Below, one piece after another: positions 40,507 through 48,707 of a stretch of 64,000 nucleotides of DNA. The position numbers were made by a program, and so were the translations under genes. Source of the stretch: Bradyrhizobium nitroreducens (GTDB lineage: Bacteria > Pseudomonadota > Alphaproteobacteria > Rhizobiales > Xanthobacteraceae); assembly GCF_002776695.1 (NCBI RefSeq), contig NZ_LFJC01000003.1, positions 2,725,666-2,789,665 on the forward strand. The letters are read 5' to 3'. Every line of letters begins with the position of its first letter. The stretch's first letter is position 1. Under the pieces are notes generated by a model that did not search any database, was not told the origin of the DNA, and saw nothing but the letters and a program-made list of their open reading frames with translations.

Positions 40507-40758
40507 TCAGCAGCCGCGGCAGATGCTCTTGATCTTCTTGTCGAGCGCCTGGTTTTCCTTGCTGAGCGGATCGTTCGGATCGGTCAAATTCTTCTCGCTC
40601 GGCACGTCCGAGGCGCGCGGCTGACGATGGCCCACGGGAGCTTGCGGCAAGGATCCGGAGCTCGCACCGCTCGACGTCGAACCCTTGGCGCCGGTCTGCG
40701 CAATCGCCGTGCCGCCGAGCAAGACCACGAGCGATGCTGCCAGCATGATCTTCTTCAT
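40507..40758 (-). CDS. Secreted small hypothetical protein
   Basis: An 83-residue protein with a signal peptide (cleavage after AIAQ, about residue 21). A Ser/Gly-rich linker and a helical end (DPLSKENQALDKKIKSICRGC) with two Cys follow. GGAGGATCGG precedes the ATG at 40756-40758. The function is unknown; the position 38 bp after epmB on the same strand may be fortuitous. Confidence 0.65.
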   Translation of the reverse strand: MKKIMLAASLVVLLGGTAIAQTGAKGSTSSGASSGSLPQAPVGHRQPRASDVPSEKNLTDPNDPLSKENQALDKKIKSICRGC

Positions 40759-40796
40759 GTCCGATCCTCCATTCTCAAACCGGCGCTTCTCACCGC

Positions 40797-41891
40797 TCAC
40801 GTCTCGGGCGGATAGAGATGAACGTCGCCGCAATAATCGACGATACGATAGCTCGTTTTCGCTCCCGCTTCACGTGCATCGGCTGCGGTATTTTGCTCCG
40901 CCAACACATAGCTAGGCCCCACCGGCGACTTGCCGGCGCCGCCGGGAATATCGATGACATAGTCCGGCTGACACAAGCCTGACACGCGGCCGCGCAGCTG
41001 CCGCATCAGATCCTGCCCCTCCGCCAGCGTCGTCCGCAGATGCGCGGTGCCCGGGGCGAGATCGCCGTGATGCAGATAATAAGGCTTGATCCGGCATTCG
41101 ACGAAAGCTCGCATCAAATCCGAGAGAGCGGCGATGTTGTCGTTGATTCCGCGCAAGAGCACGGACTGGCTCACCAGCGGAATTCCGGAATCGACGAGCC
41201 GCGCGCAGGCGGCGCGCGCCGGCCCAGTCAGTTCGCGCGCATGGTTGGCATGCACGGCCACCCAGGTGGTCGCGCCCTCGACGTTGAGCGCCGCCACCAT
41301 CTCGTCGCTGATGCGCGCGGGATCGGCCACGGGCACGCGGGTGTGAAGGCGGATGATCTTGACGTGATCGATGGAAGCGAGCTCGGTCATGATCTCGCCC
41401 ATCCGTCGCGGCGACAGCATCAGCGGATCACCGCCGGTCAGGATCACTTCCCAGATCTCGTGATGCGATCGGATGTAATCGATCGCAGCGCGATAGGCGC
41501 TGTCCGACAGCGCGTTCTCCTTGCCCGGGCCCACCATCTCGCGGCGGAAGCAGAAGCGGCAATAGACCGCGCAGACGTGAACGAGCTTGAACAGGACGCG
41601 ATCGGGATAGCGGTGCACGATGCCGGATACGGGCGAGTGCGGGTGATCGCCGATTGGATCGGCGTTCTCGCCCGGCTGCATCTCCAGCTCCGCGGCGGTC
41701 GGAACGAACTGCCGGGCGATGGGATCGTCCGGGTCGGACGGATCGATCAGCTCGACCAGTGCCGGCGTGATGGCCACCGCATAGCGCGCGGCCACGCGCT
41801 CGAGCGCGGGCAGCGCAGCCGCCGGCGCCAGACCTTCGGCCACGAGCTCGGCCGGCTCGCGCAATGTCCGTGCAAGACTACTCTTCGTCAT
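40797..41891 (-). CDS. epmB: EF-P lysine 2,3-aminomutase (EF-P beta-lysylation)
   Basis: A 364-residue radical-SAM, PLP-dependent aminomutase. The iron-sulfur motif CAVYCRFC (Cys107, Cys111, Cys114) and the following GGDPLMLS SAM-binding loop are intact. It makes (R)-beta-lysine from lysine, the group that EpmA attaches to elongation factor P. Its ATG overlaps the epmA stop by four bases, so the two are co-translated; efp lies divergently next to them. The C-terminal YVIDIPGGAGKSP segment is typical of the family. Confidence 0.93.
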   Translation of the reverse strand: MTKSSLARTLREPAELVAEGLAPAAALPALERVAARYAVAITPALVELIDPSDPDDPIARQFVPTAAELEMQPGENADPIGDHPHSPVSGIVHRYPDRVLFKLVHVCAVYCRFCFRREMVGPGKENALSDSAYRAAIDYIRSHHEIWEVILTGGDPLMLSPRRMGEIMTELASIDHVKIIRLHTRVPVADPARISDEMVAALNVEGATTWVAVHANHARELTGPARAACARLVDSGIPLVSQSVLLRGINDNIAALSDLMRAFVECRIKPYYLHHGDLAPGTAHLRTTLAEGQDLMRQLRGRVSGLCQPDYVIDIPGGAGKSPVGPSYVLAEQNTAADAREAGAKTSYRIVDYCGDVHLYPPET

Positions 41892-42940
41892 TTCTCACCC
41901 GCAGGCGGTGTCCACACCACCTGATCGATCCGCGATGCGCCGCTTGCCAGCATCACCAACCGGTCGAGGCCGAGCGCGACGCCGCTCGCCTCCGGCATTG
42001 CGGCGACCGCGGCCAGAAAGTCCTCGTCGAGCGGATAGGCCTCGCCGTAGCGGCGCTGCTTCTCCGTCATCGAGTCCGTGAAGCGCTTTCGCTGCTCCTC
42101 GGCATCGGTCAGTTCCCCGAAGCCGTTGGCGAGCTCGACGCCGCAGGCGTAGACCTCGAAGCGCTCGGCGACCCTGGGATCCGCCGTCGTCACCCGCGCC
42201 AGTGCCGCCTCCGGAGATGGGTATTCGAACAAGATGGTCAAACGCCCCTGCCCCAGATGCGGCTCGACATGCTCGACCAGGACCTTGCTGAAGATATCCG
42301 ACCAGGTGTCGTCCCCGGCCACCCGGACCTTGCCACTGGCCGCCTCGGCGAGCGCGGCACGGTTACCCTCCCCGCCCCTGATTGTCGACAGCAGGTCGAT
42401 GCCGGCGAACCGTTCGAAGGCGCCCGCGACCGTCAGGAGCTCGGGTTCGGCGAAGGGATCGGCGGTCCGGCCGCGGAAGGAGAAGGTCCCGATGCCGGTC
42501 GCCTGCGCCGCACGGGCGATGACGACAACGCAATCGGCCATGATGGCGTCATAGGGCGCGCCGGCCCGGTACCATTCCAGCATGGTGAATTCGGGCAGAT
42601 GCAGGTCGCCGCGCTCGCGGTCGCGGAACACCCGGGCGAGCTCGAAAATGCGCGTTTCGCCCGCCGCCAGCAGCTTCTTGCAGGCGAATTCCGGCGAGGT
42701 CCGCAAATAGCGGCTGACCCGGCTGCCGTCCGGCCGCATCAGCTCGGTTCGGGGGGCGTGCAGATGGGTTTCGTTGCCCGGGGAGACCTGGAGGACCGAG
42801 GTTTCGACCTCAACGAAGCCCTGCTCGGCGAAAAAGCCCCGTATTGCTGCAATAATGGCCCCCCGCGCCCTCAGGAAAGGCCGCCGGTCGAGGTGCCGGT
42901 CGGGCGACCAGAACGGTGAAATGGGCTTGTCCCCAGCCAT
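41888..42940 (-). CDS. epmA: EF-P lysine ligase (EpmA/PoxA/GenX)
   Basis: A 350-residue class II aminoacyl-tRNA-synthetase-like enzyme without the anticodon-binding domain. Motif 2 (FRDRERGDLHLPEFTMLEWY) and motif 3 (GVALGLDRLVMLASG) are clear, and motif 1 lies near residues 20-45. It activates beta-lysine and joins it to the conserved Lys of EF-P. It is co-translated with epmB and divergent from efp (162 bp between the start codons). Confidence 0.94.
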   Translation of the reverse strand: MAGDKPISPFWSPDRHLDRRPFLRARGAIIAAIRGFFAEQGFVEVETSVLQVSPGNETHLHAPRTELMRPDGSRVSRYLRTSPEFACKKLLAAGETRIFELARVFRDRERGDLHLPEFTMLEWYRAGAPYDAIMADCVVVIARAAQATGIGTFSFRGRTADPFAEPELLTVAGAFERFAGIDLLSTIRGGEGNRAALAEAASGKVRVAGDDTWSDIFSKVLVEHVEPHLGQGRLTILFEYPSPEAALARVTTADPRVAERFEVYACGVELANGFGELTDAEEQRKRFTDSMTEKQRRYGEAYPLDEDFLAAVAAMPEASGVALGLDRLVMLASGASRIDQVVWTPPAGEK

Positions 42941-43102
42941 TAACCCACCGCCCCAGCCCCACGCAAAACGCTGGCATCTAACGGCAAAATCAGTATGTTG
43001 CGGCCCGAAACGGGCGCCGAGGTCCGATTTGAGGCCCCAAGTCCCCCATCGAATTGATCACGTCCTGGCCGGTGCCGGGCCAAGCAAGCAGGAAATACAA
43101 CT

Positions 43103-43669
43103 TTGAGAGTCATCGCCAGTTCTATTCGCAAGGGCAACGTGATCGAGCAAGACGGAAAGCTCTATGTCGTCGTCAGCGCCGAGAACATCCATCCCGGCAA
43201 GGGCACCCCCGTCAGCCAGATCGAAATGCGCCGAATCTCGGACGGGGTAAAGATCTCCGAACGCTACAAGACCACCGACCAGGTCGAAAAGGCCACGATC
43301 GAGGAACGCAACTACACCTTCCTGTATGAAGATGGCGACGGCTTCCACTTCATGAACCCCGAGACCTACGACCAGGTCCAGGTTTCCAAGGACGTCGTCG
43401 GCGATGCCGCTGCCTATCTTGCGCCGGACATGACCGTCAAGCTGTCGATGCACGACACCAACCCGGTGTCGATCGCACTGCCGCAGCGCGTGACGCTTGA
43501 GGTGGTGGAGACCGAGCCGGTGACGAAGGGCCAGACGGCTTCGTCTTCCTACAAGCCCGCGGTGCTGTCCAACGGCGTGCGCACCACCGTGCCGCCGCAC
43601 ATCTCGGTCGGCACCCGCATCGTGGTGATGACCGAAGACGGCTCCTATTCCGAGCGCGCCAAGGACTAA
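43103..43669 (+). CDS. efp: Elongation factor P
   Basis: A 188-residue translation factor that relieves ribosome stalling at polyproline. It has three domains; the domain I loop HPGKGTP presents Lys33, the residue modified by the neighbouring EpmA and EpmB. The conserved [14 protein letters not shown] and [15 protein letters not shown] regions are present, and the C-terminal domain ends [12 protein letters not shown]. The start is TTG at 43103 with AGGA about 8 bases upstream. A full set of EF-P and both modifiers in one locus supports beta-lysylation in this organism. Confidence 0.95.
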   Translation: MRVIASSIRKGNVIEQDGKLYVVVSAENIHPGKGTPVSQIEMRRISDGVKISERYKTTDQVEKATIEERNYTFLYEDGDGFHFMNPETYDQVQVSKDVVGDAAAYLAPDMTVKLSMHDTNPVSIALPQRVTLEVVETEPVTKGQTASSSYKPAVLSNGVRTTVPPHISVGTRIVVMTEDGSYSERAKD

Positions 43670-43692
43670 CGGGGAACAGAGCGGTCGCACAG

Positions 43693-45315
43693 GTGGCGCC
43701 GGGGGGCGAGACAGTGGTTGGGAAGGGTTTCCGCTTCGTCTCGCAAGTTCTGGCGTTGCTTTCGCTCCTCACGGCCTCTCCGCTCGCTGCGGATGAATTC
43801 CGCAGCCCCTCGCTCACAGCCCTGCGCGTCGACTGGCGCGCAGCGCTCGACCAGCTCCGCACCGAGATCGGCAGCCGTCCCCGGGTCGCGGAGGATTTCA
43901 CCTTCGTACCTCGCCGGTCAGTGCCGCGCTACGATCCGCGCGCGACGCCCGCACTGGTGCAGCTCAACGCGGTCTCCTCGCGTTTCTTCACGGGCATCAC
44001 CCGCAGTCCGGTGCCCGTGCTGTTGCCGTTCGACGCCGCCGCCTACCTCGAGGCGCAGCGCAGCGGCGCGCCGGCGATACTTGCACTCTCGCGCTACCAG
44101 GCGGACTTCAATCCCGTCGATATGTTCGATGCCGGCCCCGCCGGCTACAGCGCGACCTTCTCGCTCGAGCCCGGCGCCGGCGACGGCATGCCGGCCCGGG
44201 TGTTCGCAAGGCCGGTCGAAGTGCAGATCACGGGCTCTGCGCTCGTTTACGACATCGCCGATCCCTCGGGGGGCAAGGGCGAGCAGGTCAAGCCGCTCGC
44301 GGCGCTCTATCCGGACCTGCGAAAGTTCATCCGCGAGGGCTATGTACGCTACGCCTTCACGCGCTTTGGCGTTGCCTATGTGGTCTCGATCCAGTGCCTC
44401 GACAGCGTCGCCAAGCCGCGGCGGCTCGCCTGCAAGGAAGCCTATCCGGTTGCCGAGCGCTTCCTGAAGGCCCTCCGCGTCGCCGGCGGCCAGCGCATGC
44501 GGCCATTGGCGGATATCGCCTCCAACATCCTCGATCGTCCGGCGGAGCGTTCAGCCGACTTCAGCTACCGGCCGAGCGGCGACATCATCCCGAACACCGG
44601 CTACCGCAAGCAAGGCGGTCATCCCGACGTGATGGCCTATGCCCAGATCCGCTTTCCGCTCGAAAAGGCCCCGGCCTTCGTGCGCTCGCAATCCTACGGC
44701 AAGCGCGACAAGAGCGAAGGTCCGACCGCCTATCCCTGGCGCGACAATTTCTGCGAGTCGCGCAGTTTCGAGGTCTGGCAATGTGGCGGAGGCTACGGCC
44801 ATCAGGGCGAAGACATCCGCGCCGCGGACTGCCCGCCCCCCGGCGAAGGCCGCGAGCCCTGCGATCCCAAGCAGCGTGCCGTCGTCGCCGTGCGCGACGC
44901 GATCGTGATCCGCGGAGCCAAGGACCAGGCCGCGACGCTTCACGTCAACAGCCGCACCGAGCACATCCGCTTTCGCTACATGCACATGAACCCGCAGGCG
45001 ATGAACGCCGATGGCGTGCTCAATGGCCGCCTTGTCACCGAAGGCGAGAAGATCGGCGTGATCTCCAACTATCTCGACCATCCCGCGGGAACGTCGATGC
45101 ATCTGCATTTCGACGTGCAGGTGTTCACCCGCGACGGCTGGATCTGGGTGAGCCCCTACGTCACCCTGGTCTCCGCCTATGAACGCCTGATCCACGCCCG
45201 CGGCCGCGAGGTCGGCCCGGAGATGGCAGTCACGGCCCAGCCGGTCGCCCATGCGCTGCCGGACGACGTGATCAAGCCGGACCTGCGCGAGGGAGCGAGC
45301 GGCGAGGAGAACTGA
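43693..45315 (+). CDS. M23/LytM-type peptidase domain protein
   Basis: A 540-residue exported protein; a signal peptide occupies about residues 13-33 (ending PLAA). The N-terminal 330 residues match no family I recognise. The C-terminal part (about 370-500) follows the M23 zinc-peptidase layout: GYGHQGEDI (HxxxD), VRDAIVI, RFRYMHM and SMHLHFDVQ (HxH). All metal ligands are present, so peptidoglycan hydrolysis is possible. The start is uncertain: GTG codons at 43693 and 43714 both precede the signal. It follows efp by 23 bp. Confidence 0.8.
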   Translation: MAPGGETVVGKGFRFVSQVLALLSLLTASPLAADEFRSPSLTALRVDWRAALDQLRTEIGSRPRVAEDFTFVPRRSVPRYDPRATPALVQLNAVSSRFFTGITRSPVPVLLPFDAAAYLEAQRSGAPAILALSRYQADFNPVDMFDAGPAGYSATFSLEPGAGDGMPARVFARPVEVQITGSALVYDIADPSGGKGEQVKPLAALYPDLRKFIREGYVRYAFTRFGVAYVVSIQCLDSVAKPRRLACKEAYPVAERFLKALRVAGGQRMRPLADIASNILDRPAERSADFSYRPSGDIIPNTGYRKQGGHPDVMAYAQIRFPLEKAPAFVRSQSYGKRDKSEGPTAYPWRDNFCESRSFEVWQCGGGYGHQGEDIRAADCPPPGEGREPCDPKQRAVVAVRDAIVIRGAKDQAATLHVNSRTEHIRFRYMHMNPQAMNADGVLNGRLVTEGEKIGVISNYLDHPAGTSMHLHFDVQVFTRDGWIWVSPYVTLVSAYERLIHARGREVGPEMAVTAQPVAHALPDDVIKPDLREGASGEEN

Positions 45316-45398
45316 GCGCTTGCACGCTCCAATGAAGGGCGGTGCAAGCGCGGACAGTCGCGGACACCGCCAGCTCGAACCAAGAAGGGACCGGGTTG

Positions 45399-46385
45399 AT
45401 GAGTGTCGGATTGATCGGTCTCCTCGACGATGTCGCGGCGATTGCAAAGGTGGCAGCAGCCTCGCTCGACGATGTCGCGGGCCAGGCTGCCAAGGCGGGC
45501 ACGAAGGCCGCAGGCGTGGTCATCGACGACGCGGCCGTCACGCCGAACTACGTCATCGGTTTTGCCTCGACGCGCGAGCTGCCCATCGTCGGCAAGATTG
45601 CGATCGGATCGCTGCGCAACAAATTGCTGATCCTGCTGCCGATTGCCCTGCTGCTCGGCTATTTCCTTCCCGCCGCGGTCACGCCGCTGCTGATGCTGGG
45701 CGGAGCCTTTCTCTGCTACGAGGGCGCCGAGAAGGTGCTCGAAGCCGTGATGCCGCATCATGCGCACGCCCACGCAGCTCAACCGCAACCGATTGCGGTG
45801 GATGCCGGGACGGTCGAGGACGAGAAGGTCGCGAGCGCCATCAAGACGGATTTCATCCTGTCGGCGGAGATCATGGCGATCACGCTGGCGGCAATCCCGT
45901 CGGGCAGCATCTGGACGCAGGCGCTGGTGCTGGCTTTGGTCGGGTTCGGCATCACGGTCGGGGTCTACGGCGTGGTGGCTCTGATCGTGAAGGCGGACGA
46001 TGCCGGGCTGGCCCTTGCGCGCTATGAGGGTGCCTCAGCCATTGGCGCCGCGATCCGCGCACTTGGACGCGCGCTCGTTCGCGGCATGCCTCCCTTCCTG
46101 ACCGTGCTGAGCACCATCGGCACGGCCGCCATGATCTGGGTCGGCGGCGGCATCATCCTGCACGGCATCGAAAAATACGGCCCGCCGGTGGTCGGCCGCA
46201 TGGTTCATGCCGCGACCGAGGCTGCGGCACACGCACTTCCATCCGCTGCCGGCATCGTCGAATGGTCGGTCGAGGCGGCCATCTCAGGCGTGTTTGGATT
46301 GATGATAGGTGCGCTTGCGATCCCGGCCGTCGAATACGGCCTCGCGCCGGCCTGGAAACGGCTGAGGCGATCGCGTTCGGCCTGA
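45399..46385 (+). CDS. DUF808 family membrane protein
   Basis: A 328-residue inner-membrane protein. The start VGLIGLLDDVAAIAKVAAASLDDVAGQAAKAG and the later LLMLGGAFLCYEGAEKVLE and SAEIMAITLA are DUF808 (YedI-like) hallmarks. It has about seven hydrophobic segments with a His/Ala-rich cytoplasmic loop (HHAHAHAA). The ATG at 45399 is preferred since the family begins there; AGAAGGGA lies upstream. The function of the family is not established. Confidence 0.88.
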   Translation: MSVGLIGLLDDVAAIAKVAAASLDDVAGQAAKAGTKAAGVVIDDAAVTPNYVIGFASTRELPIVGKIAIGSLRNKLLILLPIALLLGYFLPAAVTPLLMLGGAFLCYEGAEKVLEAVMPHHAHAHAAQPQPIAVDAGTVEDEKVASAIKTDFILSAEIMAITLAAIPSGSIWTQALVLALVGFGITVGVYGVVALIVKADDAGLALARYEGASAIGAAIRALGRALVRGMPPFLTVLSTIGTAAMIWVGGGIILHGIEKYGPPVVGRMVHAATEAAAHALPSAAGIVEWSVEAAISGVFGLMIGALAIPAVEYGLAPAWKRLRRSRSA

Positions 46386-46427
46386 CCGGAGCGCAGTCGG
46401 CCGGCCGCGCTCCATCCAGGCTACGGA

Positions 46428-46931
46428 TCACTCCAGGAGCGTCGTGAGCTGCGCGCCCTCATCCGCAACGAACACGGCGATCAATTCCGCCGGCTCCGTC
46501 ATGCTCGCGTTGGCCGACACCAGATGCGTCGAGCCCGGTGGCTCGAAGAAGGACTGGCCGACGCCGAACGTCTCGACCGGGCCGCCGCCGAGCTGGGAGC
46601 GGATCTCGCCCTTGGTGATGTAGGCGGTAACAGATCCCGCATGACGGTGCGGGCGCGAAAATCCGCCCGGTCCGTAGAATACGCGAACGACCGTGACGCG
46701 CTTGCCCGGAACATTGGGCAGCGCGTAGGAGCCGATCGGCTCGACCTTGTCGAGAGGCGAGCTCTCCGCAGCTGTGGCACAGAGTGGGACCAACGCACTG
46801 GATATCGCATCCATGGTCACGGGCAGCGCCTTGCCGATCGCAAGCGCGCAGGAGAGCCCCGCGACAGCGGCCAATGCCATCGCGCGCGACGGCACCGGGC
46901 GTTGCGGGTTGGCCAGGCTCATTGCTGTCAT
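46428..46931 (-). CDS. Secreted cupin-domain protein (copy 1)
   Basis: A 167-residue protein with an N-terminal hydrophobic signal/anchor (about residues 18-38) and a cupin barrel. Metal-type motifs are GGFSRPHRHAGS (GX5HXH) and the second FEPPGSTHLVSAN. A paralogue with the same layout is at 56299-56715. It ends a two-gene unit with the AhpD-like gene upstream (21 bp gap), so it is probably under the same MarR control. Confidence 0.82.
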   Translation of the reverse strand: MTAMSLANPQRPVPSRAMALAAVAGLSCALAIGKALPVTMDAISSALVPLCATAAESSPLDKVEPIGSYALPNVPGKRVTVVRVFYGPGGFSRPHRHAGSVTAYITKGEIRSQLGGGPVETFGVGQSFFEPPGSTHLVSANASMTEPAELIAVFVADEGAQLTTLLE

Positions 46932-46952
46932 GACGACCTCCCCTCGTGCTGA

Positions 46953-47432
46953 TCAGGATGCCACGGCATTCGCGGCCACCGGCCGGGCCGCCGGCGTCCA
47001 GCGAAATGCAGCACCAAACCGGTTCCAGACGTTGATCGAGGCGACCGCCGAGGTCAGGTACATCAGCTCGGTCTCGGAAAATTCGCGGGCAGCCTGCGCA
47101 TAGACCTCGTCACTGACGCCGTCGGGCAGGAAAGTCAGGGCCTCGGCCCAGGCCAGCGCGGCCCGCTCGCGCGGCGAAAACATCGGTGCCTCGCGCCAGA
47201 CCGCGACCAGATTGAGCTTGTCCACGGGCACGCCGATGCGTTCAGAGAGGAGAATGTGATGCTGCACGCAGAAGGCGCAGCCATTGATCTGCGAGGCGCG
47301 CAGCTTGACGAGCTCGAGCAACTGCTTGTCGAGGCCGGCCTTGGCCGCAAGCTGGCCCAGCGCAAGCACCACATCGTACGCATCGGGCGCGATCCGTTTG
47401 AAATCCTCGTACTCGCTGCGGGCGTGTGACAT
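46953..47432 (-). CDS. Carboxymuconolactone decarboxylase/AhpD-like protein
   Basis: A 159-residue helical protein. The AhpD-like redox motif GCAFCVQHH (Cys-x-x-Cys then His) lies near residues 51-59, preceded by KLRASQINGC. This type reduces peroxides or acts as a general antioxidant. It is transcribed divergently from a MarR regulator, with operator-like repeats in the 54-bp gap. Confidence 0.88.
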   Translation of the reverse strand: MSHARSEYEDFKRIAPDAYDVVLALGQLAAKAGLDKQLLELVKLRASQINGCAFCVQHHILLSERIGVPVDKLNLVAVWREAPMFSPRERAALAWAEALTFLPDGVSDEVYAQAAREFSETELMYLTSAVASINVWNRFGAAFRWTPAARPVAANAVAS

Positions 47433-47452
47433 TGCCGTTTACCTCGTGCTAT

Positions 47453-47487
47453 TATAAGACTGCTTACATATTATAAGAGCACTTATA
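47453..47487. promoter_or_regulatory. Putative MarR operator pair
   Basis: There are two 16-bp sites of the form TATAAG-N4-CTTAYA: 47453-47468 (TATAAGACTGCTTACA) and 47472-47487 (TATAAGAGCACTTATA). Their centres are 19 bp apart. They fill the AT-rich gap between the AhpD-like gene and the MarR gene, and the second touches the proposed marR ATG at 47487. Confidence 0.65.
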
Positions 47488-48008
47488 TGTTGCGCAAGGC
47501 GTCCGCCATCACGAGATCGAAATCCCGGGGCAAACCCGCCGGGCCGGAGGCCGTGCACGTGCCCGCCCCGGGCGAAGGCAAGCGCGGCGAAGACGGCTAT
47601 CTCGGTTATCTCCTGCGCCAGGCCCACGCCGCGGTTCGCCTGACGCTGGAGCGAACGCTCGCCGATCTCGGCGTGACCTCGCCGCAATTTGCCGTGCTGA
47701 CGATGCTGAACGCCTATCCGGGCCTATCGGGCGCCGACGTCGCCCGCCTCACCTTCCTCACCCCCCAGACGGTCGGGGTCATCATCCGCAACCTCGAACG
47801 CGACGGCGCGATTGTGATGACGCCTCATCCCGTCCACGGCCGCATCCAGCAATGGACGCTGACCAAACGGGGGACGGCGCTGCTGACTGCGTGCCGGGAA
47901 CGCGTGATCGCGCTGGAAAAGCGGCTGGCCAGCGGCCTCGACGCCAAGGCCGAGGCGAGCATTCGCCGCTGGCTCGCCAACGTCGCGACGGAGCTGCAGG
48001 AGGAGTAG
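47487..48008 (+). CDS. MarR family transcriptional regulator
   Basis: A 173-residue winged-helix regulator. The first 45 residues are basic and probably unstructured. The DNA-binding part (about 70-135) has LGVTSPQFAVLTMLNAYPGLSGADVARLTFLTPQTVGVIIRNLERDG with a beta wing after it (HPVHGRIQQWTLT). It is likely to repress itself and the divergent AhpD-cupin pair in response to oxidants or phenolic compounds. The start could lie further in; the ATG at 47487 overlaps an operator-like site and has no ribosome site. Confidence 0.87.
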   Translation: MLRKASAITRSKSRGKPAGPEAVHVPAPGEGKRGEDGYLGYLLRQAHAAVRLTLERTLADLGVTSPQFAVLTMLNAYPGLSGADVARLTFLTPQTVGVIIRNLERDGAIVMTPHPVHGRIQQWTLTKRGTALLTACRERVIALEKRLASGLDAKAEASIRRWLANVATELQEE

Positions 48009-48016
48009 ATGTTGGG

Positions 48017-48268
48017 CTAGCCGCCCTTCAATGCTTTTTCGACTTCACCGTCGGGCCAGGCTTCGCCCGCCGCGATCACTCGCACACGGCTTTGGTCGGC
48101 GCCGTTCACCAGCACATGCGAACTCACCCGGTCGCCGCTTTGCTCGAGGTGCAAATCGGTCTCGGGCTTCCAGCTCAGCGTTGTCGCGAGATCGCCGGGA
48201 AAGATCTGCCATTGCGACCCGTCGTCGAGCTCGACCACGTGGCTTTCCGCATGCGCGCGTATCTTCAT
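48017..48268 (-). CDS. Small conserved hypothetical protein
   Basis: An 83-residue soluble protein with alternating beta strands (VVELDDGSQWQIFPGDLATTLSW, VRVIAAGEAW). There is no signal peptide and no recognised domain. It converges with marR, the stops being 8 bp apart. The regular hydrophobic pattern and position suggest a real gene. Confidence 0.6.
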   Translation of the reverse strand: MKIRAHAESHVVELDDGSQWQIFPGDLATTLSWKPETDLHLEQSGDRVSSHVLVNGADQSRVRVIAAGEAWPDGEVEKALKGG

Positions 48269-48297
48269 TCCACGCCGAATTCTCGATGAAAGGGAGC

Positions 48298-48321
48298 GGC
48301 CCCGGCGCTCGTGCCGGGGCC
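48298..48321 (-). terminator. Intrinsic hairpin
   Basis: GGCCCCGGC-GCTCGT-GCCGGGGCC is a perfect 9-bp stem just beyond the stop of the minus-strand gene at 48329. No T run, so termination strength is uncertain. Confidence 0.55.
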
Positions 48322-48328
48322 AATTCCG

Positions 48329-48583
48329 TCAGTCGTTGTCGTGATGGATCACGGTCTTGCTGCGATTGCCGTACTCGTCTTCCTTCTTGATCACGGTGGT
48401 GCGGCTCGACGGCTCGCGTTCCCGGATGACTGTGGTGCGGTCACGCTCGCGGACGCGATAGTCCGGCGACTGGCCGACCGTGACGCCGGCACCGACCGGG
48501 CCGACGTGAACACCAACTTCATCGGCGAATGCAGGGGCCGCAATGACGGTCACCATGGCGGCGGCAAACAGATATTTCCTCAT
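48329..48583 (-). CDS. Secreted charged small protein
   Basis: An 84-residue protein: signal peptide (cleavage after AFA, residue 20), a Gly/Val stretch with HVGPVGAGVTVG, then a highly charged Arg/Glu region ending in VIHHDND. Similar short periplasmic proteins with DxDRTTVIRE repeats occur in Bradyrhizobium; the function is unknown. The upstream minus-strand region contains GGAAC motifs but no full EcfG -10, so stress control is only a possibility. Confidence 0.65.
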   Translation of the reverse strand: MRKYLFAAAMVTVIAAPAFADEVGVHVGPVGAGVTVGQSPDYRVRERDRTTVIREREPSSRTTVIKKEDEYGNRSKTVIHHDND

Positions 48584-48664
48584 CTTGTCCTCCTCGTTGT
48601 CGTGGGGAGGGAATGCAGGACTGCGACACTTTGTTCCGCATGAACGGCCTGTTCCGGCGTACCC

Positions 48665-48689
48665 GGAACCGGCTCACACCGGTCATGTT
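48665..48689 (+). promoter_or_regulatory. EcfG-like promoter candidate
   Basis: GGAAC (48665-48669), 16 bases, TGTT (48686-48689). It differs from the consensus CGTT by one base and lies 19 bp before the transglycosylase ATG. Confidence 0.35.
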
Positions 48690-48707
48690 TCCGGCTAGAC
48701 TGGACCC

